Assembly: GCA_964403525.1 (NCBI GenBank)
Contig: CAYOGE010000009.1
Coordinates: 1 to 64,000, forward strand
Source: JAJTGZ01 sp964403525
GTDB lineage: Bacteria; Planctomycetota; Phycisphaerae; Phycisphaerales; UBA1924
DNA length: 64,000 bases
Reading direction: 5' to 3'
In this document: positions 1 through 9,401 of the stretch, piece by piece
How the letters are laid out: each line of letters opens with the position of its first letter
How positions within the stretch are numbered: position 1 is the stretch's first letter
The notes under the pieces: generated by a model
What the model was told of the DNA's origin: nothing
What the model saw: the letters and a program-made list of their open reading frames with translations, nothing else
Database searches by the model: none
Made by a program: the position numbers and the translations under genes

Positions 1-48
1 CGCCATGATCCAGAGGTGCCTGCGGTTGCTCGATCCGTCAAACAGAAC

Positions 49-975
49 CTAGCACAGGGCGTCGATAACGCCGGCGGTGCCCACAGCGAGGCTCACGCAG
101 CCGTTGATGGTGAAGAAGGCCATCGGCAGCCCGGCCAGGCCCCGGCGGATGAGCACGAGGTGTTCAATCACCAGAAGCACCGCCGCCAGGGCGACGGCGG
201 CGGCGAAGAGGGCCCCGAACCGCGGTTCGGACCGCCACGCGAAGAAGAGGCAGGCGGCAGCGCCGGCGTGCATCGCGCGGCTCACCCAGGCGGCTCGATT
301 CGCACCGAGCCACGCGGGAATGCTGTAGAGACCTTTGGCGCGGTCGAACGCCTCATCCTGGAGGGCGTAGAGCACGTCAAAGCCCGCGACCCACAGCGCC
401 ACAAAGCCGGCGAGCAGCAGGATCGACGGGTGGAGTGCGTGCGGCGGGTTGACCGCCAGGCACGCGGCGATCGGGCTGATGGCGAGCGCGGTACCGAGCA
501 GCAGGTGGCACGCGGCCGTAAACCGCTTGGCGAAGGAGTAGAGGGCAAGCCACGCGAGCACGGGAACGCAGAGCGCGACGGGCCACGGGTTCTTGAACAA
601 CAACCAGAACGCAGCGCACACGCCGACAAACAGCAGCGCGCAGGCCGCGGCGAACAGCTTTGCCTGGCGCGCGGGGAGCCGACCGCTGGCGACAGCGCGC
701 CGTGCGGTGCGTGGGTTCTCAGCGTCTATGCGTGCATCGGCGATGCGGTTGACGAGCATGGCCCACGTGCGGGCGAGCACCATGGCGACGACCACCAGCG
801 CAAGTTTCTGCGCACTGACCCCCCACCGCTCATCGAGCGGGCGTGCAAGCACCGCGCCCAGGATCGCGAACGGGAGTGCGAAGACCGAGTGGGTGAGCTT
901 GATGTCCGTCGCGGCGAGCCGGAGCCTGGCGCCAAGGCCTGTGTCTGCTGCGTGCTGTGCGGCGAGCGTGCTCAC
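49..975 (-). CDS. UbiA-family polyprenyltransferase (4-hydroxybenzoate/MqnP-like)
   Basis: Integral-membrane prenyltransferase that joins a polyprenyl diphosphate to an aromatic ring in quinone biosynthesis. Both Asp-rich Mg/diphosphate motifs of the UbiA family are visible: NRIADARIDAEN near residues 76-87 and DVLYALQDEAFD near 200-211. Between and after them lie several hydrophobic helices, and the length (308 aa) fits the family. The frame stays open upstream to a GTG at 1035, but that stretch is Arg/Gly/Pro-rich and looks non-coding, so the GTG at 975 is preferred; neither start has a clear ribosome binding site. Planctomycetes generally use menaquinone, so a role like MqnP of the futalosine route is my inference; no other quinone gene is in view. 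Confidence 0.85.
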   Translation of the reverse strand: MSTLAAQHAADTGLGARLRLAATDIKLTHSVFALPFAILGAVLARPLDERWGVSAQKLALVVVAMVLARTWAMLVNRIADARIDAENPRTARRAVASGRLPARQAKLFAAACALLFVGVCAAFWLLFKNPWPVALCVPVLAWLALYSFAKRFTAACHLLLGTALAISPIAACLAVNPPHALHPSILLLAGFVALWVAGFDVLYALQDEAFDRAKGLYSIPAWLGANRAAWVSRAMHAGAAACLFFAWRSEPRFGALFAAAVALAAVLLVIEHLVLIRRGLAGLPMAFFTINGCVSLAVGTAGVIDALC

Positions 976-1083
976 GGGCCAACCGTACGCGCTGCGCGGT
1001 TGGGCGGGGCGCCCGCGGGAGCAACGACGCCCCACAGCACGTGCCGCGGGGCGTCGCTCAAGGAGGTCGATGTCTGAGACGGA

Positions 1084-3546
1084 TCAGGAGCGTCGATTTC
1101 GGCGCGCGGCGACCGCAGCACCGACGAGGATGGCCGGCAGTGTGCCCGGTGCGGGTGCCACGGGTGGCCCACCGCCGCCGCCACCGCCTCCACCACCGTC
1201 AGGAAGGTGGGGGAATTCGCCGGGCTTGGTCGGCGGGATATAGGGGTTGTTGCCGAGCGGGTCGAAGCGGCTGTAGCCGCCGATGGTGCCGCCGGAGGGG
1301 TTCCCGCTGGCGAGGGCACCGGCGTCACCGAGGGCGGTGTTGCCGCCGCCCGCGGCGTATCCGGCCGGGTTGGCGGCGTCGAACGTGCTGACGGAGACGT
1401 TGTCCAGGCCCCAGCTGGCCTTTGACTCATCGCCGCGGAGGCCGCTGACCGTGAAGGAGATCGTCTCCTTTGCGGCGGTGTGCGGGATGGTGAAGGCGAG
1501 GCGGTAGACGGCGTCGCGGGCGACGCCGGTCTTGGCATCCTTATAACCCATCGAGCCCACGGCGGCGGCGCCGGCGCCCGGAAGGTTGCGGCCGTTGCTG
1601 CCGCCGGGGTAGTCCTGCGTGGCATCGCTGGCGCCGCCGTCGGTTGCGAAGCTGGTGGCGAGCACGACGGTGCCGTCGGAGAGCTTGATGCTGAACTTGG
1701 ACGGGTCAGGGGCGTTGCCCTGCCAGTCGCCGACAACAACGACGTCGGCGGCGAGCACCATGTGGGTGTGCTGCGGGAAGTTCTTGACGGTGAGTGAGGC
1801 GGTCTGGTTGTGGAGGCGGCCGAGGAACATCTCGCCGCTTGGGCTGGTCTCGAACTTCTGCACGTTCCACTCGCTGCCGGGTGCGCGGACGAACGGGTTC
1901 ATGTAGTCGCCGTCGTCGGCGTTGTCGTCGGGCTCGACGCCCGTGGCGTCGCTGTAGCTCATGGTGCGGTCACCGCTTGAGACGATGGTGACGTTGTCAA
2001 GGCCCCAGGCACCGACGGTGCCGCTGGTGCCAAGGCCGGATGCGGCGAACTTGAGCGCGGCCGCGCCCTTGCTGTGGGGCACAACGAAGCGCAGGTGGTA
2101 CGTTGAGTCACCGACCGCGTCTTTGCCCAACGCGGGGAACCCGAGCGCATCGAGGGCTGTTGAGTCTGTGCCGGGGAGGCGTGGGCGGGCCGACGCCGCG
2201 GCCGGGTAGGTCTGCGTGCGTTTGCCGGAGCCGTCTTCGTTTGCGAACGTGGCGTCGAGCACGGGCTGGCCGTCGACGGTGAAGGTGAACTTTGAGGGGT
2301 CGGGCGCATCGCCGGCCCAGTCACCGATCGCGTAGAAGTCGGCATCGATGATGAGCTGGTCGTGCTCGGGGATATCGCTGAGTGTGAGGGTGGCGGGCTG
2401 GCTGACGAAGGGACCGATGAAGCGCTCACCGTGGGGCGCGATGCCGTGGGCGCGGTTGTCCCACTGCGCACCCGGCGCTTCGTTGAACCGCGACTGATAG
2501 ACCAGCGCGCTCACGCGCCGGGTCACCGGGAGTTCGGGGCGGGCGGCGGGTGCCGGTGCGGCAAACTCGGCGGTGTACCGCTCGCTAACGAGTGCAAGGT
2601 CCTGCGCCAGACCGATCGAGAGCGCCCGTTCATCACGCGGGAGGAAGGTGGCCCGGGACTCACCGTCCATCGCGTTTGCAAGGATCGAGTCGTGCGCGGT
2701 GATCACCGCGGGGCGCATCGACGCCTCGAACGCGCCGAGGTTTCCGATCGGGCCGGCGTTCCAGCCGGTCGGGGCGGGTGAGGAAGGAAGGCGCAGCGCG
2801 GGCGCGCCGGCAGGGGTGGCCTCGGGAACAGCGAACGAACCGCCGATACCAAGGGCGGTGCGGTTCACGGCGTCGCGGGCGGCGGCGCGGATGGCGTCGA
2901 GGTCCGCGTTCTCGGGCGCGGCATAAACCACGGCGTTGTCGACGGCCCAGGAGGCGTCCTTGGGCGAGCCGGGCAGGTTCGACGCGGAGAGGGTGAGCTT
3001 CATCGAGCCCGCGTTGTGAGGTGCGGCAAAGACCAGGCGGTAGACGCTGTCGTGCTCGGGCTTGCCGCTGTCATCGAGCAGGCCCAGCGCATTGAGCCTG
3101 TACGCGCCGAGGGCGGCGGGGCGGTCCGAAGCGTTGGGCTCGTCGGGGAAGCTCTGGCGGCGGGACGGGTCGCCGTCGTCGTTTGCGAACGAGCTGCTCA
3201 GGAGCGTGCCGTCGTCGAGGGTGATCGTGAGGGTCGTGGCGGGCTTGCCGGGGCGGCTTTCACCCGTCCACTTGCCGATGATGTGCACATCCATCGCGAC
3301 CACGAGCGAGCTGTGGCGCGGGAGGGAGTCGAGCGTCAGAGTGACCGGTTCGTTGTGGAAGCGCCCCAGGAGCTTGTTGCCGGTGGGTGACGTCAGCACC
3401 CGCGCCGCCGACCACCCGTTGCCGGCACCGTCGCCGAAGCCGGTGCGGTAGACCGGCGGCTGGGCGACCGCGGTGCCCGCGAGCGTTGCCAGCGCGGCGG
3501 CCGCGAACACACCGAATCGACGGGCCTTGCCACAGTGAGCGGACAT
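1084..3546 (-). CDS. Secreted protein with three tandem lectin-like repeats and PEP-CTERM-like tail
   Basis: 820 aa exported protein of unknown function. The ATG at 3546 is preceded by AAGGAGGAG at good spacing and is followed by an Ala-rich signal peptide ending AVAQ. Three copies of a roughly 170-200 residue domain follow, each running from a W/G-rich start through LGRFHN / IGPFVS / LGRLHN, a GDW or GKW strand, FANDDG / FANEDG / FATDGG, and an ending W(A/G)(V/L)DN. The C-terminus has a Gly run, then PAPGTLPAILVGAAVAARRNRRS: a short hydrophobic segment and basic end, like a weak PEP-CTERM sorting signal. The aspartate-rich loops suggest a jelly-roll or concanavalin-type fold binding metal or sugar, which is an inference. 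Confidence 0.8.
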   Translation of the reverse strand: MSAHCGKARRFGVFAAAALATLAGTAVAQPPVYRTGFGDGAGNGWSAARVLTSPTGNKLLGRFHNEPVTLTLDSLPRHSSLVVAMDVHIIGKWTGESRPGKPATTLTITLDDGTLLSSSFANDDGDPSRRQSFPDEPNASDRPAALGAYRLNALGLLDDSGKPEHDSVYRLVFAAPHNAGSMKLTLSASNLPGSPKDASWAVDNAVVYAAPENADLDAIRAAARDAVNRTALGIGGSFAVPEATPAGAPALRLPSSPAPTGWNAGPIGNLGAFEASMRPAVITAHDSILANAMDGESRATFLPRDERALSIGLAQDLALVSERYTAEFAAPAPAARPELPVTRRVSALVYQSRFNEAPGAQWDNRAHGIAPHGERFIGPFVSQPATLTLSDIPEHDQLIIDADFYAIGDWAGDAPDPSKFTFTVDGQPVLDATFANEDGSGKRTQTYPAAASARPRLPGTDSTALDALGFPALGKDAVGDSTYHLRFVVPHSKGAAALKFAASGLGTSGTVGAWGLDNVTIVSSGDRTMSYSDATGVEPDDNADDGDYMNPFVRAPGSEWNVQKFETSPSGEMFLGRLHNQTASLTVKNFPQHTHMVLAADVVVVGDWQGNAPDPSKFSIKLSDGTVVLATSFATDGGASDATQDYPGGSNGRNLPGAGAAAVGSMGYKDAKTGVARDAVYRLAFTIPHTAAKETISFTVSGLRGDESKASWGLDNVSVSTFDAANPAGYAAGGGNTALGDAGALASGNPSGGTIGGYSRFDPLGNNPYIPPTKPGEFPHLPDGGGGGGGGGGPPVAPAPGTLPAILVGAAVAARRNRRS

Positions 3547-4037
3547 GCGACTCCTCCTTAGCCTGCCAACGGACAACGAACAGCTTTTTCAGCCTGCGAT
3601 TGCTGCGTCCGTGCGGCCAACGACGGCGCGATATGTGCGCCGGAGATTGCGACGTGGGGAGATTGCGCCGGTGCTTCAACCCGCTTCTCGGACCCTCGCC
3701 AACGGCGGTGGCCGAACATCGAGGAATCACGCTGGACGCAGGCGTGGATAAACCACACTCCCACCGGCGCCGCGTGGGGGCCGGTCTCCAACCGGGCCCG
3801 CCGCGGAGCCGGGCAGCCTTCTGAGGGGCTGCACGACGCGACACACCACTATTCGCATCAGGACTTGAGAAGTTTCTTGAGAATGTGGTTGAAACCCGTT
3901 TCAAGGCATGGATTAAGGTGCGATCGCGCAAGAGTGGAGCGCAAAACGCGCCGCTCGTTCGCCCGTCGCTAGGCCTTACTCCGCTCCGCGCTCATGCCCG
4001 TCGCCGCGCTGCCCCTCCCGCGCTCGGGCTCGCCGCG
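3547..4037. other. Intergenic, 491 bp, no gene seen
   Basis: Holds the 5' leader of the minus-strand gene starting at 3546, including its strong Shine-Dalgarno sequence (GGAGGA, plus-strand tcctcc near 3552-3557). Short frames here are in both strands without family features. I see no convincing terminator for the gene ending at 4038. Confidence 0.5.
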
Positions 4038-5204
4038 TCAGCCGGCGCACCCGTTGAAGAAGTCGTCGATGTAGACGATCCAATCGTTGTTGTTGAGGAT
4101 GCCGTCAGAGCCGCGCACCCCGCCGGTGGTGCCGACGTCTGTGAACGCGTAGTTGGGCGGGACCTGGAAGAACGCGTTGATGAACACGATCAGGTCGTTG
4201 TTGTCGAGCGCTCCGTCGTGGCAGGCGACGGCACCCTGGCGGCCAAGGTCGGCGTTGCCGCAGCGAGCGGCGACGGTGAGGCGGAAGAAGGCGATGCCGT
4301 ACGCGCCGGGCTTGGACGCGGTCACATCGCGGTCGCCGAACATGTCGGAGACGGTGAAAGAGAAGCTGCCGGTCGCTGAAGAACTGCCGTTGACCAGCAG
4401 GCCGGGCGATTCGGTGAGCCCCCACGACGATTGCGTGGCGACGCGGTCGTCGGCGGGCGGCGGCCGGTCGTCTACAGCGCCGCCGTTGGCGATCGCAAGG
4501 ATGTAGGTCCCCGGGGCGAGCGTGCGCACGAGCGTTGACTGCGGCGAGCCGGTGGTGGGTGAGAGGACGGCGTCGTCATTGACCGCGCCGGGGATCGGGG
4601 CGAGGGTTGAGCCGTCGAAGAGGAAGAGCTTGGTGTTGAGCGTGGTGCGGTTGACGGTGGTGATCTTGATCGAGCCGGCGGCGAGCGGGCACGGGAAGGT
4701 GAGCTCGGTCGGCGCGATCGTCTCGCTGGTGAGCGTGACGGTGTAGGGGCTTGACGAAGCCGACGACCCGGTGATGCGGTAGAGGAAGGACGGCGCCGCG
4801 TTGCCGAGCGTGTAGACCTGGCAGAATCGCGCGGGCACGGTGTTGATGCTGGTGCTCTGCAGGGAGAACATCGAGTCGGGGTCGGTCACGCCGCCGGTCG
4901 CCAGCACGCCGAGAACCGTTCCGGTGTGCCCCTGCGTGCCGGTGGTCGCCAGTTGGAGCGTGTGCCTTTGGATAGCCAGCGGGTTCGCGGCCAGCGTGAT
5001 GCGCCAGATGTCGCGGGTGTCGTTGGCGGTTGAGTCGGGCGTGTCGAGGAAGCCGCGGCAGACGCCGGTGATTGACCCCGTGCTGGCGAGCGTGGCGGGG
5101 GTAGCGGTCGGGCGCGTCTGGTTGGGTTCGACCTCGTTGACGGGGGGGTCGGCGAGCAGGGCGGTGAGGGGCAGTGCGGCGAGCAGGGCATAAGGCAGGG
5201 GCAT
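4038..5204 (-). CDS. Secreted protein with GC-type dockerin-like C-terminus
   Basis: 388 aa; short signal peptide (MPLPYALLAALPLTALLA). The body has pre-peptidase-like beta-sandwich features: an NEVEPNQT start, WRITL, then LFLFDG...DDAVL and GTYILAIANGG, which is how PPC-type domains look. The last ~75 residues are the duplicated dockerin-like module: LDNNDLIVFINAFF and LNNNDWIVYIDDFF, each preceded by a G.DG or HDG loop, ending FFNGCAG. This copy is the most divergent in the window; the first repeat has an insertion (QVPPNYAFTDVG). Function of the body is unknown. Transcribed in the same direction as the next three dockerin genes. Confidence 0.85.
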   Translation of the reverse strand: MPLPYALLAALPLTALLADPPVNEVEPNQTRPTATPATLASTGSITGVCRGFLDTPDSTANDTRDIWRITLAANPLAIQRHTLQLATTGTQGHTGTVLGVLATGGVTDPDSMFSLQSTSINTVPARFCQVYTLGNAAPSFLYRITGSSASSSPYTVTLTSETIAPTELTFPCPLAAGSIKITTVNRTTLNTKLFLFDGSTLAPIPGAVNDDAVLSPTTGSPQSTLVRTLAPGTYILAIANGGAVDDRPPPADDRVATQSSWGLTESPGLLVNGSSSATGSFSFTVSDMFGDRDVTASKPGAYGIAFFRLTVAARCGNADLGRQGAVACHDGALDNNDLIVFINAFFQVPPNYAFTDVGTTGGVRGSDGILNNNDWIVYIDDFFNGCAG

Positions 5205-5303
5205 CGGGCGCGCATCGGCAATACCGTGCCGATCCGTGCAGAAAGCGAGGCTCGACTTCTCGAGTGCTGACTACGGGCAGCGTCGCGACGCCCAGAAAGC
5301 AAA

Positions 5304-5334
5304 GCGCCCTCGCCAGGGGTACTGGCGAGGGCGC
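5304..5334 (-). terminator. Intrinsic terminator after the 5366-7165 gene
   Basis: Perfect 13-bp inverted repeat (arms 5304-5316 and 5322-5334, GCGCCCTCGCCAG type) with a 5-base loop. On the minus strand it is followed by TTTGCTTTC. It sits 32 bases past the stop codon at 5366. Confidence 0.85.
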
Positions 5335-5365
5335 AGGGGTACGTGCGCTGCGCGAGGGGCGCGGA

Positions 5366-7165
5366 TCAGCGGCAGGAGGCGGGGGCGTTGAAGAAGTTGT
5401 CGATGAAGACGATGAAGTCGTTGTTGTCCCAGACGCCGTCGGCGCCGGGCGTGCCTCCGGTCGAGCCCTGGTCGGCCAGCGCGTTCTGGCTGAAGAAGTA
5501 GTCGATGAAGACAACGAAGTCGTTGTTGTCGAGGTGCGCATCGGCGCCGGGTGCGCCGCCCACGCGGCCGACGTCGGCCAGGCCGCAGGCCGGCCCGCCA
5601 CCGCCGGGGATGTTGGTGCGGAAGTTGACCTGCACCGTACCCGTGGCGTTGGAAGTGGAGGTGGCGTTGAAGTTTGTCGCGAAGACCGAGTTGAAGCAAC
5701 CGACGGCCATGTAGTAGGAACCGGCGTTCAGGCTCCCGTCACGCCCGTTGCCTCCGGCGGCGGCGGCGTTGCCGATCGCAGGGCGGACGTTGGTGCTGTC
5801 GCCGTAGGTAAGCTGGGAGTGGTAGTCTGAGCCGTCGTCGTCATCGGTCGAGTGGAAGACGCCGGCGGACGTGTAGAGCCCCAGCTCGGTGTCGTTGATC
5901 GAACCGATGAGGGCGGGTCCGTCTGGCACGGTGGGCTCGGTGTCGATGTCGAGGTAGTTCGTGCTGGCGTTGAGCACGTTTGTGCCGATCGAGAACTTCA
6001 GCCAGGTGATACCGGCGGGGACGATGCCGACGTCAACGGTGGTGACGACCTGGCTGCCGCCGGCGCCGGCACCGATCTGGCCGAGGTCGGTCGATGCGGG
6101 GGGAACAAAGATGTTTCCGCTGATCGTCCCGGTGCCGCTGCGGCCCTGGGCGTCTGACACCGTGAGCCCGACGCTGTAAGCACCGACGGGGGTTGCCGGC
6201 GGGATGGTGTAGCGGTAGGAGAAGACACCGTCGCCGGCGGTGACGTCACCGGCGAGCCCGTCGTCATGGAAGGCAGCGTTGGTCGGGCCGCCGACAGCGC
6301 TCAGGTCGCCGCGCACGGCGAGCGCGGTGCTTGTGGGGTTGAGGCCGGGGCTGGCGTTGGCGGTGTAGAGGACGGTATCGCCCGCCTGCGACCCGGCCGG
6401 GTTGGCCGAGCCGCTCACGGTCGGGGGCAGCGAGGTCGCGGGGATCAGCAGGCTCAGCACATCGCCGGCGTGAACGCTGCCGGCGGTGTTGAACGAGTAG
6501 AGCACGTTGTTGACCGAGGCGGGCCCGCCGTTGGTTCCGGCGGCGTAGCCGATCGTCGCGGAGACGCCCTCGTCAAAGAGCGCGTTCTCGAACATCACGT
6601 CGCTGTAGAGCATCTGGGCCGCGACGTTGTTGACGATGTTCTGGAAGATCTGCACCTGGTAGGTGGCCGCGCCGACCGCTGCGCCGGCGTTGTAGTGCGC
6701 GACGTTGTCCCACTGGATGATCAGCACGTTGCCGCGCGCGGCGGGGAGGCCGAAGCTGGCGGCCGGGCCCTCGATCTTGTAGACGTTCCTGCCGCTATTA
6801 GCGGGCAGGAGCATGTCGTCCCAGAAGGGAAAGAGCGCCTGCGAGGTTGCGGGAGCGACCGGGCTGACGGTGCCCGCGGCGATGGTGGTGTTGAGGTAGG
6901 TCGTCGCGCCGGCGGTGCCGCCGAACTGGACGAACCCGTTGGTGCAGATGCGGGCGGTCGTGGAGGCGAACATGGAGTTGGTCACCGATGTGGTCACGGC
7001 GACGTTCACGTCATCGTTGGCGACCGCCCCGTTGAAGACGGCCTGTGCGCCGGGGAGGCCGGCGATGTTGACAAAGGTGCCGGGGAGGTTATTGACGATC
7101 GCGTTCTGTGCGAACGCCGTGCCCGCGGCTGTTGCCAGTGCGACGATGAACAGTTTCGACTTCAT
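5366..7165 (-). CDS. Large secreted protein, beta-sandwich domains plus GC-type dockerin
   Basis: 599 aa. ATG at 7165 is preceded by GGAAGG and opens a clean signal peptide (MKSKLFIVALATAAGTAFAQ). Residues ~20-260 include a trefoil-like segment with FPFWDDM and ICTNGFVQFGG, often seen in secreted planctomycete proteins. Residues ~265-370 form an Ig-like domain with DGLAGDVTAGDGVFSYRYTIP. Residues ~375-520 look like a pre-peptidase domain (WLKFSIG, DTELGLYTSAG, DDDDGSDYHSQLTYG). The end is the duplicated module HLDNNDFVVFIDYFF / VWDNNDFIVFIDNFF, closing in APASCR. The same closing sequence recurs in the next two genes, so these three share a recent common 3' module. Function unknown; surface adhesion is a guess. 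Confidence 0.85.
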   Translation of the reverse strand: MKSKLFIVALATAAGTAFAQNAIVNNLPGTFVNIAGLPGAQAVFNGAVANDDVNVAVTTSVTNSMFASTTARICTNGFVQFGGTAGATTYLNTTIAAGTVSPVAPATSQALFPFWDDMLLPANSGRNVYKIEGPAASFGLPAARGNVLIIQWDNVAHYNAGAAVGAATYQVQIFQNIVNNVAAQMLYSDVMFENALFDEGVSATIGYAAGTNGGPASVNNVLYSFNTAGSVHAGDVLSLLIPATSLPPTVSGSANPAGSQAGDTVLYTANASPGLNPTSTALAVRGDLSAVGGPTNAAFHDDGLAGDVTAGDGVFSYRYTIPPATPVGAYSVGLTVSDAQGRSGTGTISGNIFVPPASTDLGQIGAGAGGSQVVTTVDVGIVPAGITWLKFSIGTNVLNASTNYLDIDTEPTVPDGPALIGSINDTELGLYTSAGVFHSTDDDDGSDYHSQLTYGDSTNVRPAIGNAAAAGGNGRDGSLNAGSYYMAVGCFNSVFATNFNATSTSNATGTVQVNFRTNIPGGGGPACGLADVGRVGGAPGADAHLDNNDFVVFIDYFFSQNALADQGSTGGTPGADGVWDNNDFIVFIDNFFNAPASCR

Positions 7166-7373
7166 GTGAGACCTTCCGTTGTGAGGTGTACCAGCACGAG
7201 TTGGGGGGCAGACAACGAGACACATGCCACAGCGAGCCCGCGTACGGCTGAGATGGTGAAGTAGACCCCCGAGCCGGCGGGCGTGCAAGTAAAAGTAAAA
7301 AGATTTTTAACAACAGGCTTTGGCTGCCCGGGATTGGCACCTTTTTGGGTGATTCAACGGCGGCCAATGAAAA

Positions 7374-7404
7374 CGCCCCGCGTGACCGAGGGCCGCGCGG
7401 GGCG
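7374..7404 (-). terminator. Intrinsic terminator after the 7435-9051 gene
   Basis: 9-bp perfect stem CGCCCCGCG (7374-7382) / CGCGGGGCG (7396-7404), followed on the minus strand by TTTT. Nearly the same element, with the same flanking bases, follows the next dockerin gene at 9341-9371. Confidence 0.85.
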
Positions 7405-7434
7405 AATAGGGGGCGAATTCAGATCAGCCGCGGA

Positions 7435-9051
7435 TCAGCGGCAGGAGGCGGGGGCGTTGAAGAAGTTGTCGATGAAGACGATGAAGTCGTTGTTGTCGTA
7501 GGCGCCGTCGGGGCCGGGCGCGCCGCCGGTTGCGCCCTGGTCGGCGATCGGGTTCTGGCTGAAGAAGTAGTCGATGAAGACGACGAAGTCGTTGTTGTCA
7601 AGGTGCGCATCGGCGCCGGGTGCGCCGCCCACGCCGCCGACGTCGGCCAGGCCACAGGCCGGACCGTTCGACGGATAGCAGGTGCCGGTGAAAGCGATGG
7701 TGTAGTTCGCCGTACCGGTGACGGTACCGGTCCACGCGGCGACGGTTCCGCCGGCACCGGGGCCGTCGGGTGAACGCTCGGTGTCGAACGGCGTGTTGGC
7801 CCAGATGAGAGATGCGCCGGCATCGACCGGATCGATGTTGTAGCGGGAGACGGCGAGGAAGTAGTCGCCGGCACCGGGGATCAAGGCGCTGGTGAGCGTT
7901 GACTGGAGCGTGGTATCGCCGGGCAAGCCGGTCGGGACATCGTCATTCATCACGACGCCCGTGCCGTCAACGTTGAAGAGGAACAACTGCGTGTCGACGG
8001 TCGTGGCGCCGAACGTGGTGGCCGAGAAGTTCGCGGCATCGCAGATGTTGATGCGGTACATGTCCACATCGTTGTTGGTGAAGACGCCGCTGATCGAGTC
8101 GAGTGCGCCGGTTCCGACCGGGACGGCGGCTGTGGCGGGCAGGTCACCCGCGGCATCGAGGCCGATGGTGATCGTGCCGCTGCTGGACCGTGCCAGGTTG
8201 TCGGTAACTGTGAACCCGACGTTTGCGCCGCCCTCGGAGGCGGTCGCGGGGATCAGGTAGCTGTAGGAGAACACGTTGTCGTTGGCCGTGACGTCTCCAT
8301 TGGTCCCGTTGTCGAAGAACTGCTGCGCGGCCGAGCCGCCGAGCCCGCTGAGGTCACCGGTGACGGTGACACTGGAGCTTGCGGGGTTACCGCCCGGGGT
8401 CACAGCGACGGTGAGGAGCACGTTGGAGCCCACAACGACGCTGGCGGGCGAAGCGGCACCGGTGCCGGTGGGCGGGTACGGATCGGTCGGGGGGGCGATC
8501 TCAAAGTTGAGCATCGTCTGCGTCTGCGTGCCGGTGTAGGTGCTGCTGACACCGAAGCCCGAGTTGACGAAGGTGACGTTGAAGCGGCCCACGGCGAGGT
8601 AGTACTCGCCGCCAGCGAGGTTGCCGTCGTTGCCGTTCCGCGCTGCACCGACCGAGAGCGTGCCGAAGGTAACAGCGGGGCGGGGGGCGGTGCTTGAGCC
8701 GAAGGTCAACTGACCGTGCAGACCGGGGCCGGCGTCATCGTCGTTGTAGGCGGCGGTCGCGACCGCACCGTTGCCGACGGCGTCGTAGAGGCCGATCTCG
8801 GTGTCGGTCATGTCGCTGGCAGGAACCGGGTCAGCGGTGGGAGTTGTCCAGATGTCGACATAGCCGATTGAGTTGAGCGTGGGCGGCAGCACCACGCGGA
8901 ACCACTGAATGTCGTTCGGAGCGTTCAGCGTGACCAGCTGCGAGAACGTCTGGGCCGTCGTGCGGGTGCCGAGGTCTGTGAACGCGCCGGGCTGCGCCAT
9001 CGCCGTGCCCGCCAAGGTCGCCAGGGCCAGAGCCATCATCTTCATCTTCAT
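7435..9051 (-). CDS. Secreted protein with pre-peptidase-like domains and GC-type dockerin
   Basis: 538 aa. ATG at 9051 with AAGGGAG upstream; signal peptide MKMKMMALALATLAGTAMAQ. Residues ~20-190 are a pre-peptidase-like domain (WFRVVLPP, DTEIGLYDAVG, DDDAGPGLHGQLTFG, GEYYLAVG). An Ig-like domain with NGDVTANDNVFSYSYLIP follows, close to the one in the 5366-7165 gene. A second pre-peptidase-like domain (DTQLFLFNVDG, DYFLAVSRYN) precedes the dockerin pair HLDNNDFVVFIDYFF / AYDNNDFIVFIDNFF and the APASCR end. The domain order makes it a partial paralogue of its downstream neighbour. Function unknown. Confidence 0.85.
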   Translation of the reverse strand: MKMKMMALALATLAGTAMAQPGAFTDLGTRTTAQTFSQLVTLNAPNDIQWFRVVLPPTLNSIGYVDIWTTPTADPVPASDMTDTEIGLYDAVGNGAVATAAYNDDDAGPGLHGQLTFGSSTAPRPAVTFGTLSVGAARNGNDGNLAGGEYYLAVGRFNVTFVNSGFGVSSTYTGTQTQTMLNFEIAPPTDPYPPTGTGAASPASVVVGSNVLLTVAVTPGGNPASSSVTVTGDLSGLGGSAAQQFFDNGTNGDVTANDNVFSYSYLIPATASEGGANVGFTVTDNLARSSSGTITIGLDAAGDLPATAAVPVGTGALDSISGVFTNNDVDMYRINICDAANFSATTFGATTVDTQLFLFNVDGTGVVMNDDVPTGLPGDTTLQSTLTSALIPGAGDYFLAVSRYNIDPVDAGASLIWANTPFDTERSPDGPGAGGTVAAWTGTVTGTANYTIAFTGTCYPSNGPACGLADVGGVGGAPGADAHLDNNDFVVFIDYFFSQNPIADQGATGGAPGPDGAYDNNDFIVFIDNFFNAPASCR

Positions 9052-9401
9052 GCGAAATCTCCCTTATGAGGTAAAGAACGCAGCGCACCGCTTGTGGGGT
9101 GGTCGTGCTGCATCTTGCGTGTGGTGGCGCTCCTTCGCGCCGCTGGAATTGAATTAGGCTCGCGAACGAGCGTCCCCGCAAGCAAATTCTTTCAGAAGCT
9201 CACTAAAACATCTTTCATTCAGTCGATGGATAAATCCTCTCTCATCCAATCGCCCGTTTGTCGCGCCGCGCGTGAAGGGTCCGTGCGCTTTCGCGGCTCG
9301 GCTCCGGGCTTCAACCGACGGCACTCGCACGTAATGAAAACGCCCCGCGTAGGCGAGGGCCACGCGGGGCGAAAAGGGGACCGGCTCAGGTCAGCCGCGG
9401 A
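9052..9401. other. Intergenic with leader of the 7435-9051 gene
   Basis: 350 bp. Holds the ribosome binding site of the minus gene starting at 9051 and a stretch at about 9180-9245 that is clearly richer in A/T than its surroundings, the likely promoter zone. The terminator of the upstream gene lies at 9341-9371. No gene seen. Confidence 0.5.
9341..9371 (-). terminator. Intrinsic terminator after the 9402-11504 gene
   Basis: 10-bp perfect stem CGCCCCGCGT (9341-9350) / ACGCGGGGCG (9362-9371) followed on the minus strand by TTTT. Same core and flanks as the element at 7374-7404. Confidence 0.85.

Noticed and set aside
3885..4379. 164-codon plus frame near 4 kb
   Set aside because: Mostly opposite the dockerin gene 4038-5204; no ribosome binding site or family feature.
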